The notes beneath the pieces were generated by a model, which saw only the letters and a list, made by a program, of their open reading frames with translations, searched no databases and was not told the origin of the DNA. A DNA stretch of 64,000 bases from Glebionis coronaria (taxonomy: Eukaryota; Streptophyta; Magnoliopsida; Asterales; Asteraceae), in the NCBI GenBank assembly GCA_025667525.1, contig CM046875.1, positions 293,773,108 to 293,837,107 on the forward strand, given 5' to 3'. Of the stretch, positions 46,903 to 59,151 are shown one piece after another. The first letter of the stretch is position 1. Every line of letters begins with the position of its first letter. The position numbers were made by a program, and so were the translations under genes.

Positions 46903-47121
46903 TATTATATAAGTTAGTGGGTTTTAGGTATACATTTTGTATTAGTTTTACTTGAGTGCTAATTTTATAATATATACTTTTATTTTACAAATCTGATTAT
47001 GAATTTCACTTTCACCATTTTTATCATATCTTGAGTTCTACAAGAAGATAGAAGCTCATTTTTGGGCAGCACAAACTACATGATATGTGCTACAATTAAC
47101 TTTGATTTAGCTACTGCTCAA
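46903..47121 (-). repeat. Solo LTR H, piece 2
   Basis: 219 bp between element I (after its ATAAG copy) and Athila F. No ORF. The last seven bases TGCTCAA (47115-47121) are one copy of F's target duplication. Confidence 0.75.
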
Positions 47122-48594
47122 TTAATAACTAAGATTTTGTATGTAAAAAGTTATCGTCTCGTCTCGATTCGAATTGAAAAAGGGTAAACGTGTGACTCAA
47201 TCGTCTTTTGGTGGAAACAATAATAGATTTGTCGTTGTAGTAAGGTAAATATGCAAAACGTTACAGTAAATGACGGGTAATAAAAACTAAAACTAAATAA
47301 AACATAAATGGTGCAATATTAAAACTTTTAAAAGTAAATTAATTAAATGACTTAAAATTAAAGTTTGACGAAAAATTAATTTGACAATGTAATAAAAATG
47401 AAAACTTGAAATTTAAAATAAAGAAACACGATTAAAATAACACTAAGGTAAAATGGCGGAAAAATAAGCTTTAAAAATTAAACTAAAAATTACTGAAAAA
47501 ACACTTAAAAAATTAACTAAGACAAAATATTAAAATAAAACCAACTCCATCGGAATCCTCCTATCGGAATCCTCCGATCGGAATAACGATCGGAATGTTT
47601 CTTACCATCGGAATGTTTTCACGACAAAGTCGTCGGAATAAGAACTCACCTATCGGAATGTGATCGGAATCTCCTGTCGGAATGATTGAGATAGAATCTA
47701 TCGGAATAATAATAACTAACTTATGTCGGAATATATTAAAACAAAACCATCGGAATACTTAAAATGAAACCATCGGAATGTGGCTATTGAAAATTTGGCA
47801 GCACTACGTTCCAATAAGGCCATAAGACCCGTCGCAATGTACGATCGCAATGAGCGATCGTAATCACGATCAGAATAAGGGGAAAATAACCGTCGGAATC
47901 TCAAATTCCTAATCTAATGTCACGATCGGAATAAGAGCAAGCTGTCGGAATCCAATAGTTCCCTTTCCGAAAGAATGAGATACGAAATAAGCAAAACAAA
48001 TAAGCTAAGACTAAGAAGCAAATACCAAAAACTTGATTAAGCAAGAATAAGACGAATGAAATAAGCACAAATTTAAAGACTTTCAAGACACAAAATAAGC
48101 AAACTTTATAAAAGTCTAAAAAAGATAAAACTTTTAAGAAAACTTTATAGGGAGAAAGGAAGGAAGCATGTGTTGCTATTTTCTTTCTTCTTCACGTCTT
48201 TTCTTTCTCGTCTTTTCGTCTTCTTAATTCTTTGACTTTTTCGACTTTGTCTCGGGATTAATTAAACTCGTCTTGTAATTTCTTCATTAATTAGACTTGA
48301 GTTCTTCGGCTTTATTAAACTTCCGTCTTTAGACTTGTTCTTCGATAAATCTTCAGAATAGGCCTTGGACTTCCGTTATTTTTGCACTCTTGATCTTTCG
48401 ACTTCGTCTTTTGTCTTTTTTTCGATAAAAGCCCGTGAAAGCCCATGTTTTCTTCCTTTTTCACATTTTGATCCTAAATCACAACAAAAACACAAACCAT
48501 GCATAATTCCGACATTTACGACATAAAATATACGTTTTGGCTTGGTTATTATTATAATTAAGTGATAAAAGGATAAGTGTTTTCACACTTATTA
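47122..48594 (-). repeat. 3' LTR of Athila F, with an internal deletion
   Basis: Aligns with 59152-61032 but lacks about 410 bp present there (60185-60590), the junction being AACTTTATAGGG at about 48148. A TCGGAAT array lies at 47548-47966. Ends CACTTATTA; next to it the minus strand reads GTGTAGGGGATT (48595-48606), the polypurine tract. Confidence 0.88.
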
Positions 48595-48851
48595 AATCCC
48601 CTACACTTGACCATTGCAATGTCCTCATGCAATGCATTAGTTACAAAGCAAATTTTACATTTTCCATCACAATCAATCCACAATGGCCTTTATTAAAGAG
48701 ACAAAATATTTAAAGGAAGAAAACTAGTAAAAAGATCAAAAACTTACCTTGGGGTTTTGGAAAGTCATGAATGTTTATCACCCTCAAGTTTCGTGTTCCC
48801 CATACCAAGCTTAAAAACAAGATCATTGTTATTATAAGTTAGCAAACTAAC
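48595..48851 (-). other. Athila F 3' untranslated end
   Basis: Noncoding sequence between the 3' LTR and inserted element G; ends with G's left target copy CTAAC (48847-48851). Confidence 0.7.
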
Positions 48852-49170
48852 TGTTGGAGCATAATTTGGCTAGGTCGGTCTGACGACTCTCCTGGGCCGT
48901 TCGTCGTCTTCCCGAGTCCTGAGTAATGCTACAAACAAAGGTAAACCGGTTACACGTGGACCCGAGGTCGGAGCCCCGGGGTCCACCTCCGACGGTCAAG
49001 TTAGTATTGATCGATATATTGTATAAGAGGTGTGGTTAAGAGAGAGAACCTAGTGTAGAATGAGACCCCTACCCCTGTTTATATAGGCTTAGGGTTTCTT
49101 GAAGGATAAGTTAGGTTTGTGTGGGCCGCAGGCCTGTCGGGCCAGGCCGACTGCAGACTATACGTCGACA
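48852..49170 (-). repeat. 3' LTR of element G
   Basis: TGTTGGAGCATAATTTGG...CGTCGACA on the plus strand. GC-richer than its surroundings (ACCCGAGGTCGGAGCCCCGG). Followed by CTGGGGGACA read on the minus strand (plus 49169-49180), the polypurine tract. Confidence 0.95.
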
Positions 49171-49940
49171 TGTCCCCCAGTCTAGTATGATATGGTCCAT
49201 GATCATGTTATGCTAGACTTATTCATGTATCACGCTTACTAAACAACCGCGTGCGGCTTGTTGCTAGGATATCCTCATGGGTCATCCGTAACATATTTCT
49301 CCACTCGTAATGGGATTCCTTTAGCAAAAAATGATGGGTTGGGATTGCGAATAGTGAGCATAGCCACTATACGCCATCATGTCCCCCTAGTCTAGTATAC
49401 GAGGTTATCCCCGAGGTTACTAGACTTTACACCATATCCGCTACCTGTAAGCATATCCACGTCGAAAGAAATGGGAAAACATGTATACGTAAGACGGGTG
49501 GTTGTGCTCGAATGCTTGGTTTCCCGTGTTTAGACGGTAAGGACCCCGTAAGAAGAAAACGTGTTTCTATAGCCGGGGTAACACTGGCATTGGCAAGGTA
49601 TCATTCTTATTCATCTATAACGTGAGGATGATAAGAAGGTTTTATGAAGGTGAAGGTGGAACCCGTATGCTGCATCGTGAACATTTGAAGACGTACTTCT
49701 AAACCCACTAATGATGCAGCATAGTGCGAATATTTCATTCGTCTTAAAGCCAACAGTAAACGTACTTTTGTGCCATGTTTATGCGGATATTATATCCGTC
49801 TTGCGGCCACGACTTAGATAATGACTTAATAATTTTCACGATTTTTCCTGCACTAAACACGGTTGATCAGGCCCCGTCCAATTAAGGTCAAAAATGTAAA
49901 ACTTTGAAAAATCATTCCGTAGTCGGGCAAAGTAATTTAT
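49171..49940 (-). other. Element G interior, left part
   Basis: No gene. Two related blocks start with ATGTCCCCCAGTCTAGTATGA (49170) and ATGTCCCCCTAGTCTAGTATAC (49379), about 210 bp apart, so the polypurine-tract region is duplicated. Words such as GATGCAGCATA and TATACGCCATCATG recur. Confidence 0.6.
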
Positions 49941-51968
49941 CGTGGAAGGCGTACTTCCACAACAAAGATATGAACCAACGGAAGACGTACTTCCGTGGCA
50001 AAAAGTATGAGCCAGTGGAAGACCTGCTTCCATGGCAAACGATGAGACAGCGAAGATGTACTTCCGTGGTGAAAACAATAAGCCAGCGGAAGACGTACTT
50101 CCGTAACAAAGATATGAACCAACAGAAGACGTACTTCTGTGGCAGAATGAGCCAGCGGAAGACGTACTACCATGGCAAAAGATAATGATGCGCCATGGAA
50201 GAATACTTCCACGGCGAAAAGAATGAGCACGTGGAAGAGATACTTCCACGGAGAATGAGAATGAGCCCGTGGAAGAATACTTCCACGACGAAAGATAACG
50301 AGCACGTGGAAGAATACTTCCACGGCGAAAATAATGAGCTCGTGGAAGAGGTACTTCCACGGCGAAGGAGGATGAGCCCGTGGAAGAATACTTCCACGGC
50401 GAAAGATAATGAGCACGTGGAAGAATACTTCCACGGCGAAAATAATGAGCACGTGGAAGAGGTACTTCCACGGCGAAGGAGGATGAGCCCGTGGAAGAAT
50501 ACTTCCACCGCGAAAAATAATGAGCACGTGGAAGAATACTTCCACGGCGAAAATAATGAGCACGTGGAAGAGGTACTTCCACGGCGAAGGAGGATGAGCC
50601 CGTGGAAGAATACTTCCACGGCGAAAAATAGTGAGCACGTGGAAGAATACTTCCACGGCGAAAGATAATGAACACGTGGAAGAGGTACTTCCACGGCGAA
50701 GAATAATGAGCACGTGGAAGAGATACTTCCACGACGAAGATATCGAGAACGTGGAAGAGATACTTCCACAGCGAAGGTAACGAGCACGTGGAAGAGATAC
50801 TTCCACGGCGAAGATAACAAGCACGTGGAAGAGACACTTCCACGATGAAGATAAGAAGCACGTGGAAGAGATACTTCCACGACGAAGATATCGAGCACGT
50901 GGAAGAGATACTTCCACGGCGAAGGTAACGAGCACGTGGAAGAGATACTTCCACGGCGAAGATAACAAGCACGTGGAAGAGACACTTCCACGATGAAGAT
51001 AAGAAGCACGTGGAAGAGATACTTCCACGGCGAAAACAATAAGCACGTGGAAGAGATACTTCCACGGCGAAAATAAGAAGTACGTGGAAGAGTACTTCCA
51101 CGGCGAAGATAATGAGCACGTGGAAGAATACTCCCACGGTGCATGAATAAGCCAACGGAAGAGATACTTCCGTGGCAAAGGCATAAGCCAATGGAATAAA
51201 TACTTCCATGGCACAGAAAGAAGCGAGCGGAAGGAGTACTTCCGCGGCGAAGGAAAATGCCAATGGAAGAGATACTTCCATGGCGCAGAAACGAGCACGC
51301 GGAAGGAGTACTTCCGCGGCGAAGGAATAAGCCAATGGAAGAGATACTTCCATGGCAAAGGAAGAAGCGCGCGGAAGGAGTACTTTCGCGGCGAAGGAAT
51401 AAGCCAATGGAAGAGATACTTCCATGGCAAAGGAAGAAGCGCGTGGAAGGAGTTCTTCCGCGGCGAAGGAATAGGCCAATGGAATAGATACTTCCATGGC
51501 AAAGGAAGAAGCGCGCGGAAGGAGTTCTTCCGTGGCGAAGGAATAAGCCAATGGAAGAGATACTTCCATGGCAAAGGAAGAAGCGCGCGGAAGGATTACT
51601 TTCGCGGCGAAGGAGTAAGCCAATGGAAGAGATACTTCCATGGCAAAGGAAGAAGCGCGCGGAAGGAGTACTTCCGCGGCGAAGGAATAAGCCAATGGAA
51701 GAGATACTTCCATGGAAAAGGAAGAAGCGCGCGGAAGGAGTACTTCCGCGGCGAAGGAATAAGCCAATGGAAGAGATACTTCCATGGAAAAGGAAGAAGC
51801 GCGCGGAAGGAGTACTTCCGCGGCGAAGGAAGAAGCCAATGGAAGAGATACTTCCATGGCAAAGGAAGAAGCACGCGGAAGTAGTACTTCCGCGGCGAAG
51901 GAATAAGCCAATGGAAGAGATACTTCCATGGCAAAGGAATAACCCGGCAGAAGGCGGACTTCTGCGGC
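49941..51968. repeat. Minisatellite of about 55 hairpin units, period 36-37 bp
   Basis: Each unit contains a 7-bp inverted repeat around a 4-6-base loop, for example GTGGAAG-AGATA-CTTCCAC, then GGCGAAGATAATGAGCAC-like linker. The stem differs between units but stays paired: GTGG/CCAC (about 50205-51130), alternating ATGG/CCAT and GCGG/CCGC (about 51180-51940, forming a 72-bp double unit), ACGG/CCGT (49978-49996), ACAG/CTGT (50122-50140), GCAG/CTGC (51947-51965). All three minus-strand frames are open over much of the array (up to 735 codons) only because the unit lacks stop triplets; I do not consider them genes. Confidence 0.95.
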
Positions 51969-53560
51969 AAAGAAATATATCCAAAGATATTTGCGTGTCG
52001 TGCACGGAAATAGTGGTATTATTATACCCTGGTGGCCCCCCAAGTTTAATGGTGCTAAACTCGATTAGTAATATTAAACTTAATCAAGTATTCAAAAAAT
52101 TACGATCGCGTAGACCAACGCGAATGGACGTACCATAGCTGCGTACAAAAAATAGAAATTGGGTTCGAATGTGCGAACCAACGCGGATTGGTCTTGCCAT
52201 AACCGCGAATTGTCATATAGTATAAGACGTATCTTAACTAACTTATGGGATGAGCTATGACACTCTGTGCGGCGTACCGCTACTACCATAAGGACGGTCA
52301 AAGTTTTGACAAAATTTTGTTAGACGTGCACAGTGTGTCTTTTAACAAGTTCGGCTCGGGAGGCACGATATGTTTTTGAAACTTACTACAACGTCTTGTG
52401 AGCAAGGTGTCTAACAAGGATACATGATTCGTGGTCGTTGGGGTTGCATCCCTCTTACACGACAAGTTGAATTATTAGGTTCACTCAATCCTCTTATTCC
52501 ACCTGGGAACGATGTGTACATGTACGCCCGTAGGTAGAAGATATCCGAGTGTACGGACTAGCACGGATGGACGTACCATGACCGCAAATGATAAATATAT
52601 TATTTAAAAAATATATTAATATATCATACCGATTTAAAAGATATATATAATAAAAATATCGGAATATATCATAAAGACTATCTTGTAGTAATTTAAATGA
52701 TATTTGTAATTTATTAATATAAACAATATATCCGAACATGCGGATTAATATGGAAGACACGGCTCACGATCGCGAATAAAATAATTTCATACCAGCGCAG
52801 ATGGACGTACCATGACTGCGGAAAAAAGAGGTCGGACCGAGACACGATATTAATAGAACGTGTCGCGACTTATACGAAAAAATGTATTAATCAAATCAAA
52901 AGATATATGTAGTATCTCTTGCCAACTTTAGAAGATAAGGTGGAATAAATATTTTAGGATGAGAGATACGGTAGAATCTTGGCAAATTCTTGCGCAATAC
53001 GTATATTGCTATGTACAAAATATTAAAAAGAAAAAATCCGTTTTTATCTTTTCCGATGACGTATAAAAAAAAACGACACCATAATGATGACACTATTATG
53101 ATATTATTTGCGTGATTTTTTTTTTAAAAAAAAAATCGTTAACATATTCGTCACTGATCGTAAGAAAATATATGTTCCCAAATTTAACATTTTCATGCGC
53201 CAACTTATTTTAACGCTTTTCATATACCGAGAATATTCATACAAAATAGATTATTGTGTAAATATCTTAAGTGCTTCTAGGTGTGACAAACAAGAGAACA
53301 GTCTGTGTACCATTGTGTAATTCATAACTGACTATGTTATATTGATGTATCTTGGCACTAAATAGGTAGCAGTATATTCAGTAAGTTTGTAATCGTTTGG
53401 CGCAGAACAAAATAAATATCTAGAGATATCACTATCCAGTGACCGAGCAAGCATCATAGTAAGAAAAAAAAACGAAAGCACGAAGGTTTTAGAATTACCG
53501 ACTTTCGGGATTGATCTTTGCTTTTTGGTAGTATCCGACCACGAAACTAATATGTTCATG
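51969..53560 (-). other. Element G interior, right part
   Basis: No gene. Three copies of a phrase like GGACGTACCATAGCTGCG / ATGGACGTACCATGACCGC / GATGGACGTACCATGACTGC occur at about 52125, 52567 and 52801. AT-rich runs separate them (52590-52760, 52970-53250). Confidence 0.6.
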
Positions 53561-53580
53561 GTCCCACGGATGGCGCCAAC
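53561..53580 (-). other. Primer-binding site of element G
   Basis: On the minus strand GTTGGCGCCATCCGTGGGAC, adjacent to the right LTR. The TGGCGCC start and CGTGGGAC continuation are seen in Tat/Ogre-like Gypsy elements. Confidence 0.8.
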
Positions 53581-53581
53581 T

Positions 53582-53899
53582 TGTTGGAGCATAGTTTGGT
53601 AGGTCGGTCTGACGACTCTCCTGGGCCGTTCGTCGTCTTCCCGAGTCCTGAGTAATGCTGCAAACAAAGGTAAACCGGTTAGACGTGGACCCGAGGCCGG
53701 AGCCCCGGGGTCCACCTCCGGCGGTCAAGTTAGTATTGATCGATATATTTTATAAGAGGTGTGGTTAAGAGAGAGAAACTGGTGTAGAATGAGACCCCTA
53801 CCCCTGTTTATATAGGCTTAGAGTTTCTTGAAGGATAAGTTAGGTTTGTGTGGGCCGCGGGCCTGTCGGGCCAGGCCGACTACAGACTATAGGTCGACA
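53582..53899 (-). repeat. 5' LTR of element G
   Basis: Mate of 48852-49170. On the minus strand a TATA box CCTATATAAAC (plus 53806-53816) gives a plausible promoter. The minus-strand ORFs at 53332-53728 are shadows that run across the LTR edge. Confidence 0.95.
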
Positions 53900-53904
53900 C
53901 TAAC

Positions 53905-55683
53905 ACAAATTCATGTGGCCCAATTATTCACTTAAACTCCCTTATTCCTAGGTGCATCTCTTATATTTTATTGTTGTCTTGAATGATCACGAGGATGCAT
54001 TGTTGACTTATTTCGATAGTTATTTAGGCTGAAAATAAAGTGGGACGATTTAATCAATAGTTAGTTAAAGGACAAAATCTTTTAAAACTGCTTCTCGGGG
54101 CCTCAAAAAGTTCATATCTTGGCATAACTCGCTTCACGATTTGAGACCTTTCTCGGACCGATATTTGGCAGCGACTTCATACTTCGAATCTTGAGAGACG
54201 TTCTTAAAATTATGGTCTTCTCTTCATAATAGGAATTTATTCACTTGAAGTTTTGAGAGATTCTTCATACTTGGACCACGACTTCTTCATTTTTCTCCAA
54301 TCTTTATTTGGGATTTTGATATACAACGATCCGCCTCCTTTTAGGACTTGGATCTATTTATCCTCATACCTTGTTAGGGCCTTTTTGGATAGACTTCTCC
54401 ATGATCTTTTGGGGAGTGTTTGTTTTTCGTCGTGTGTCTCGATCCTTCATATTGATTTTTGATAAATGATTCTTCACATTACTTGAGATCTTTATCAACA
54501 AAATGTAGCCCTCATGCCTTGTTAGGGCCTTTTCAGACTCGCCAATCTTCGCATCCCGCTTCAATAAGTTATGCCTTGGCTATGAACTCTAACTAATATC
54601 GAGCAACTTTTAAACGATCTTGGGCTAGAAGCTAAGTAACTTTTCAAATCGTACAACCTTGTTTATTGCAATTAAATTTATTAGCAAGCGATGGGAGAAA
54701 AAGCTCATAATCAACTCACATAAATTCATGAAAGAACATTAAACTTATAATTGACTCTATCATCTCTCGTTCTCCACAATTTAAAATCTCAAGGAATGAG
54801 ACTCGTAGATGCCTAGCCAATTAAATCAAATTTTTGGGTTTTCAAGTCATCTATAGGATCATGCAAACTCTTAGACTTTTTCAAGTTTAGAATTCGCATT
54901 TTAAATTTCCCTTGATAAACGACTTTCTAGGATCAATTATAGGAACTTGCGAAAAGTTCTTGTTCTTAACCCGTAAGAGTTAAGACTTTCGCATTTTAAA
55001 GTTCCCTAAATAAAAGCCTAGCAAAACTTGACTTAAACACGTTAAGGATACTAGCTAGAGCAAACTTAGATAAGTAAACTCGGGTTGAGTCAAAAGATTC
55101 ACAACGTTTAAAAATTTAAAACCACTTTATTAAAATTTACTCTAACAAAGAAAGAAAATAACTATACAAAGGTAAATACAACTAGGCCAAAATAGATCAA
55201 AAATGTCGAAAAATGTCGAAAAACTAGGTTTTCCGGTTAAAATGAGGACAAATACAAGGAAAAGCCCACTTAACTTCGATAGAAGTCCCCCTACAATTGA
55301 TATAAACATTGTCCTCAATGTTTAAGCATGTGGAAGTAACCTCCCCTACACTTAGGACATTGTGCACTTTGTTTAAATCTTGCTAAGGAAGAGACAACTA
55401 AGGTGATTCCTATTTCAATCATAAATGATAAAATAATGAATCAAAAGAGTTTAGGATAGAACCGGGAAGACGGGAACACAGAATCACGGGTCGTCAAAAG
55501 TCATCAAGAATGTATTATTGAAAGCTCGAATCCCTGCACATTATAAGACATAAAATAAAAAACACATACTAGGGTCTCCCTGACACTTATTATAAAAACG
55601 GAATAAAAGGATAGATACTGCGGGTTGCCTCCCGAGAAGAGCTTGTTTTTGTTAACCGAGTCATGAGCCTGACTCGACCTTGA
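53905..55683 (-). other. Athila F interior without pol
   Basis: Noncoding. It should correspond to the region downstream of the gag-protease frame. The phrase CTGCGGGTTGCCTCCCGAG (55618) is common next to Athila coding regions (from memory). No reverse transcriptase or integrase motif was found in any frame. Confidence 0.65.
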
Positions 55684-58600
55684 TTAGCATAGGAAGCAGC
55701 TTGAAACATATCCACCGGGATCAAATACATGGTTTTCATCCATCAAATAGAACAAGCGTAAGGCGAACAAGGCAAGCCAAAGTAGAGTAGGCAAGGTTAC
55801 CTTAAGAAAATATGGAGCACGGTGGTAGCAAGTGTGATGAGGTGCAAGCATATCTCCATAGGCTCCAAAAATCTTTCCTTTTATTTCATCAGATGTATAC
55901 TGAGATAGGTTGAAAATTGCAATACCGGGATCGAACACCTTTTCCTTTAGGGGAAAATAACACTCAGGATCAGTAGACCTTGAAGAAGATCCGCTCATAA
56001 ATCGCACAATCTCATTCTCAGAAGGTGGATAGAGAGGTGTCAAGACATAAGTGCTACGAATATCGGTGTCGGCCGGCTTCTTCTCCTATGAAACAAGTTT
56101 CTTCATATCCAAAGTAGGATAAAGAGCATCATCAAAGTCCAAAGGAGGAGAATCACTCTCATTGGAGAAGTAGGTATTGAGAAAAGTAGCAAAGTCTTCC
56201 TCAAATGAGTAGTCATCCAAAGTAGGATCAAGCATTGTTGGCGGAGGATCTTCATCAAATGTAGGTGCAAGGTCATCATGTGAAGAATCACTAGAAAGAG
56301 TATCGACATCGTCAAAACCAAAATCATCATATGTTGGCATGTCTTTATACTCAGAAGAAAAATCATCAGAATCATCCATGTCAGAACTAGAATCATCATC
56401 ATAGTCATCATAAATTGGAGGAGATTCATGAATTGGTAGGGGATCTAAATTGGAGAGAGAATCATCCACATCATCTTTGAAAAGTGGATTGTCATAGCAA
56501 GTATCGAAAAGAGGATTGTTGTAGAAGAAAAAATCATCAAGCACATTAATCATATTCGCTGATTCTCTTTCATTGGTTTTGGGTGTGATCTTCCCCATTT
56601 TAAAAACTTGTGCATCATTCCCGACCCTTAAGATTAATTCACCTTCGGCAACATCGACTAAGGCTTTTCCGGTTCTCAAGAATGGCCGACCAAGTATTAA
56701 CGGAATACGAGGGTCCATTTCATAATCAACCACAACAAAATCGACCGGAAAAGTGAAGGTGCAAACTTTAATTAACACATCTTCGGCAATACCAACGGGG
56801 TAAGCGAGAGTGAGATTTGCTATCTCAAGAGTCATCTTTGTTGGTGTAAGATCGGGCAATGATAGTGTTTTCCAAACACTTAAAGGCATCATATTTATAC
56901 TTGCCCCGAGATCGGCTAAGGCAGTAAATTCTTCGATTTTGTTGAAAATGCAAGGCAACACAAGACGATCGGGATCTCCAAGTTTTTCCGGAAGTTCTTT
57001 AAGAATAACTGCAAAACAGTTTTCATTTAAGCGTGTGTTGACAAACTCAGCCATCTTTTCCTCTTTTTTAAGCAATTCCTTGAATGCTTTCAAAATTTTT
57101 GGCATTTGGACAAGTGCTTCAACGAGGCTAATGTTGAAATTCATTTGAGAGATCATCTTCATAAAAGAAGTGATTTGAGAATCCTCTTTAGTAAGAAATT
57201 TGCTCTTGTCTAACCGAGAAGGATAAGGGATGTTGGGTTTATAGGTGGCAGGTGGGGTGGGTGAAGGGTTTTTATTGTGTGCTTCTTCATGCATAGGTGG
57301 AGACGATAATGGAGAACTCGTACAAGGGGTGGTAGTAGGCGGGATAAATGGTGGTGGAAGAGGTGTAGATGGAGTAACTTGGGGAGGGGTAGATGGTCCT
57401 ACTAAGGTTGCTCCACTGCGTGTAGTAATAGCACTCACATTCGCTCTCGGGTTGGTGACGGTATTTGAAGGAAGAGAGCCCGCAGTAGAGGGTTGAGTAG
57501 TTGGTAAGAAACTAGCCAGCATATTCTTCAAATCATTTGTTTGAGTGCAAAAGGAGGTTTGCATATCATGTCGAAGCTCAGTTCTAATATCATTCCCTTG
57601 CTTAGTGATATCTCCTTTCAAGTTGATGATTTGGCTTTGTAGATTCTTAATTTGCTATGCTTGGGTTCTCATGAAGGTTTCCACATCTTGATTAATGGGT
57701 AGTGCTTGTTGAGAGGGTGGGTGATAAGGATTAGAAGCTCGAGGTGGATTTGGATTGCTTCTATTGTAGTTGTTGTGGTTGTGGTTTTGAGGTGAAAAAC
57801 CGGGTGAAAGAAAGTTGTTAGAACGGTAACTTAGCATGTGACGATCACCTTGAGGTCGGGCTTGATAGCTTTCCGTTGAATAGTTACCATAAGCCGCACA
57901 CACGTTTTCCGGATTGTCATGAGTAGAAGGAGAATCAGTGTATGATTGAGGACCCCCGCAAATCTCACAAGAAGTTGCTACAGCTTTAACTTGTTGTAGT
58001 TGATTTGTAGCCAAAAGTTGCATATTCTTGCTCATTTCGACCATTGCGCGGGTCAATTCGGTGATATCAGGGTTTAAAGAAGTAAAAGAAACATTGACTC
58101 TCGGGTTATTCCTTGAAGATGCGGATGAATCCCAATTTTTGTGATGAGTAGTCATGTTCTCGATAAGCTCTCTACACTCCTCAGGTATTCTTTTCATAAA
58201 TATGCCACCGGCGGCTGCGTTAATCGTATCACGATCACGAAAAGTTAAACCGTTGTAGGAAGTATCAGTTAAGGTAACGGGGAGCATGTTGTGGTTTGGA
58301 CATCGATCGATCAAAACATTATATCGTTCCCAAGCATCAAAAAGTGATTCATCAGGTTCTTGTGTAAATCCACTAATTTGATTTCGAAGGCTCGTGACCA
58401 TGGATGGTGGAAAGTAGCGCGACAAAAAGCGTTGAGTCATCTCATCCCAAGTATGAATTGAATTCTTCGGAAGATGATCAAACCATTTTTCGGCATGGTG
58501 GGATAATGTGTGTGGAAATAGGTGAAGGTGAAGAAAATCCATAGTAACCCCGGGCAACTTCATGCTTTGAGTAACGGTAATGAATTTGTCGAGGTGTTTG

Positions 58601-58890
58601 TTGGCATCATAATTCGGTAATCCGCGAAATGGATAAGAGTTTTGAACTTGTTGTATCATGTGATGCTTCAACGAAAACTCTGGAGCCGTGATTTGCTTCG
58701 GCGCAATCGGTCCTCCTCGTTCGTTCATTGTAGGTTGACATAACTCCTCCATCGTTCGAAGGTCTGGTGGGGGAACATTGTTGTTGTTATTATTGTTGAG
58801 GTGCGGTGGGTTATTGTTGTTGTTCACACCTGTCATATCTAAATCTTCATGAGTCTCGGGCTCAGAATAAGTTGAAGATCTAGTACGCAT
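55684..58890 (-). pseudogene. gag-pro: Athila F gag-protease with hydrophobic tail, two amber stops
   Basis: ATG at 58890 (MRTRSSTYSEPETHED). One frame runs to TAA at 55684, broken by TAG at 57655-57657 and TAG at 56086-56088. Gag domain at about residues 95-215 (WDEMTQRFLSRYFPPSMV, SLFDAWERYNVLIDRCPNH). In the second piece (57621-56086) protease shows ALADLGASINMMP with its aspartate at residue 237, then PLILGRPFLRTG. A long D/S-rich acidic region follows. The last piece (56043-55684) ends with about 23 hydrophobic residues (FLKVTLPTLLWLALFAL...), a possible membrane segment. Frame and order match Athila, but the frame ends here instead of going on to reverse transcriptase. Confidence 0.85.
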
Positions 58891-59131
58891 ACAGCTGCAA
58901 AAGAAAAAGAAAAAGATACCAAAGAAATAGAGAATATATATGTACGTGTAAAAATAAAAAAAAATCTTTTTGGATTTTTGAAATTTTTTAATTTTTATGG
59001 ATTTTTAACAATTTTTAATTATTTTTTTTTTGAACTTTTGAAAATTTTTGAGCAAGAAAAATAATGTTCACGAGTGAACGGATCCCAAAATTCAACGCGT
59101 CTCTCACAGAAAAACGTTAATCTTTACGAAA

Positions 59132-59150
59132 AGAGCCGGCAGCGGCGCCA
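59132..59150 (-). other. Primer-binding site of Athila F
   Basis: On the minus strand TGGCGCCGCTGCCGGCTCT beside the 5' LTR; tRNA-Asp type, as in Athila. Confidence 0.85.
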
Positions 59151-59151
59151 T

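Larger units (their letters stand above)
48852..53899 (-). mobile_element. Element G: non-autonomous Gypsy-like LTR element with a hairpin array
   Basis: LTRs 48852-49170 (319 bp) and 53582-53899 (318 bp), about 12 substitutions and one indel apart; exact target copies CTAAC at 48847-48851 and 53900-53904. The primer-binding site on the minus strand beside the right LTR, TTGGCGCCATCCGTGGGAC, is of the type found in Tat/Ogre-like Gypsy elements. The polypurine tract CTGGGGGACA lies beside the left LTR. Of the 4.4-kb interior, 2 kb is a minisatellite; the rest shows no gag or pol. It inserted into Athila F. Confidence 0.93.

Noticed and set aside
49836..52043. Long minus-strand ORFs of 735, 612 and 545 codons
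   Set aside because: They lie in three frames over the same minisatellite, whose unit has no stop triplets on that strand. The frame is not favoured in any one reading, and the sequence is that of the repeat and not of a protein.
53332..53728. Minus-strand ORFs at the right end of element G
   Set aside because: They run across the LTR edge and the primer-binding site, and include LTR sequence that is present twice. No domain recognised.
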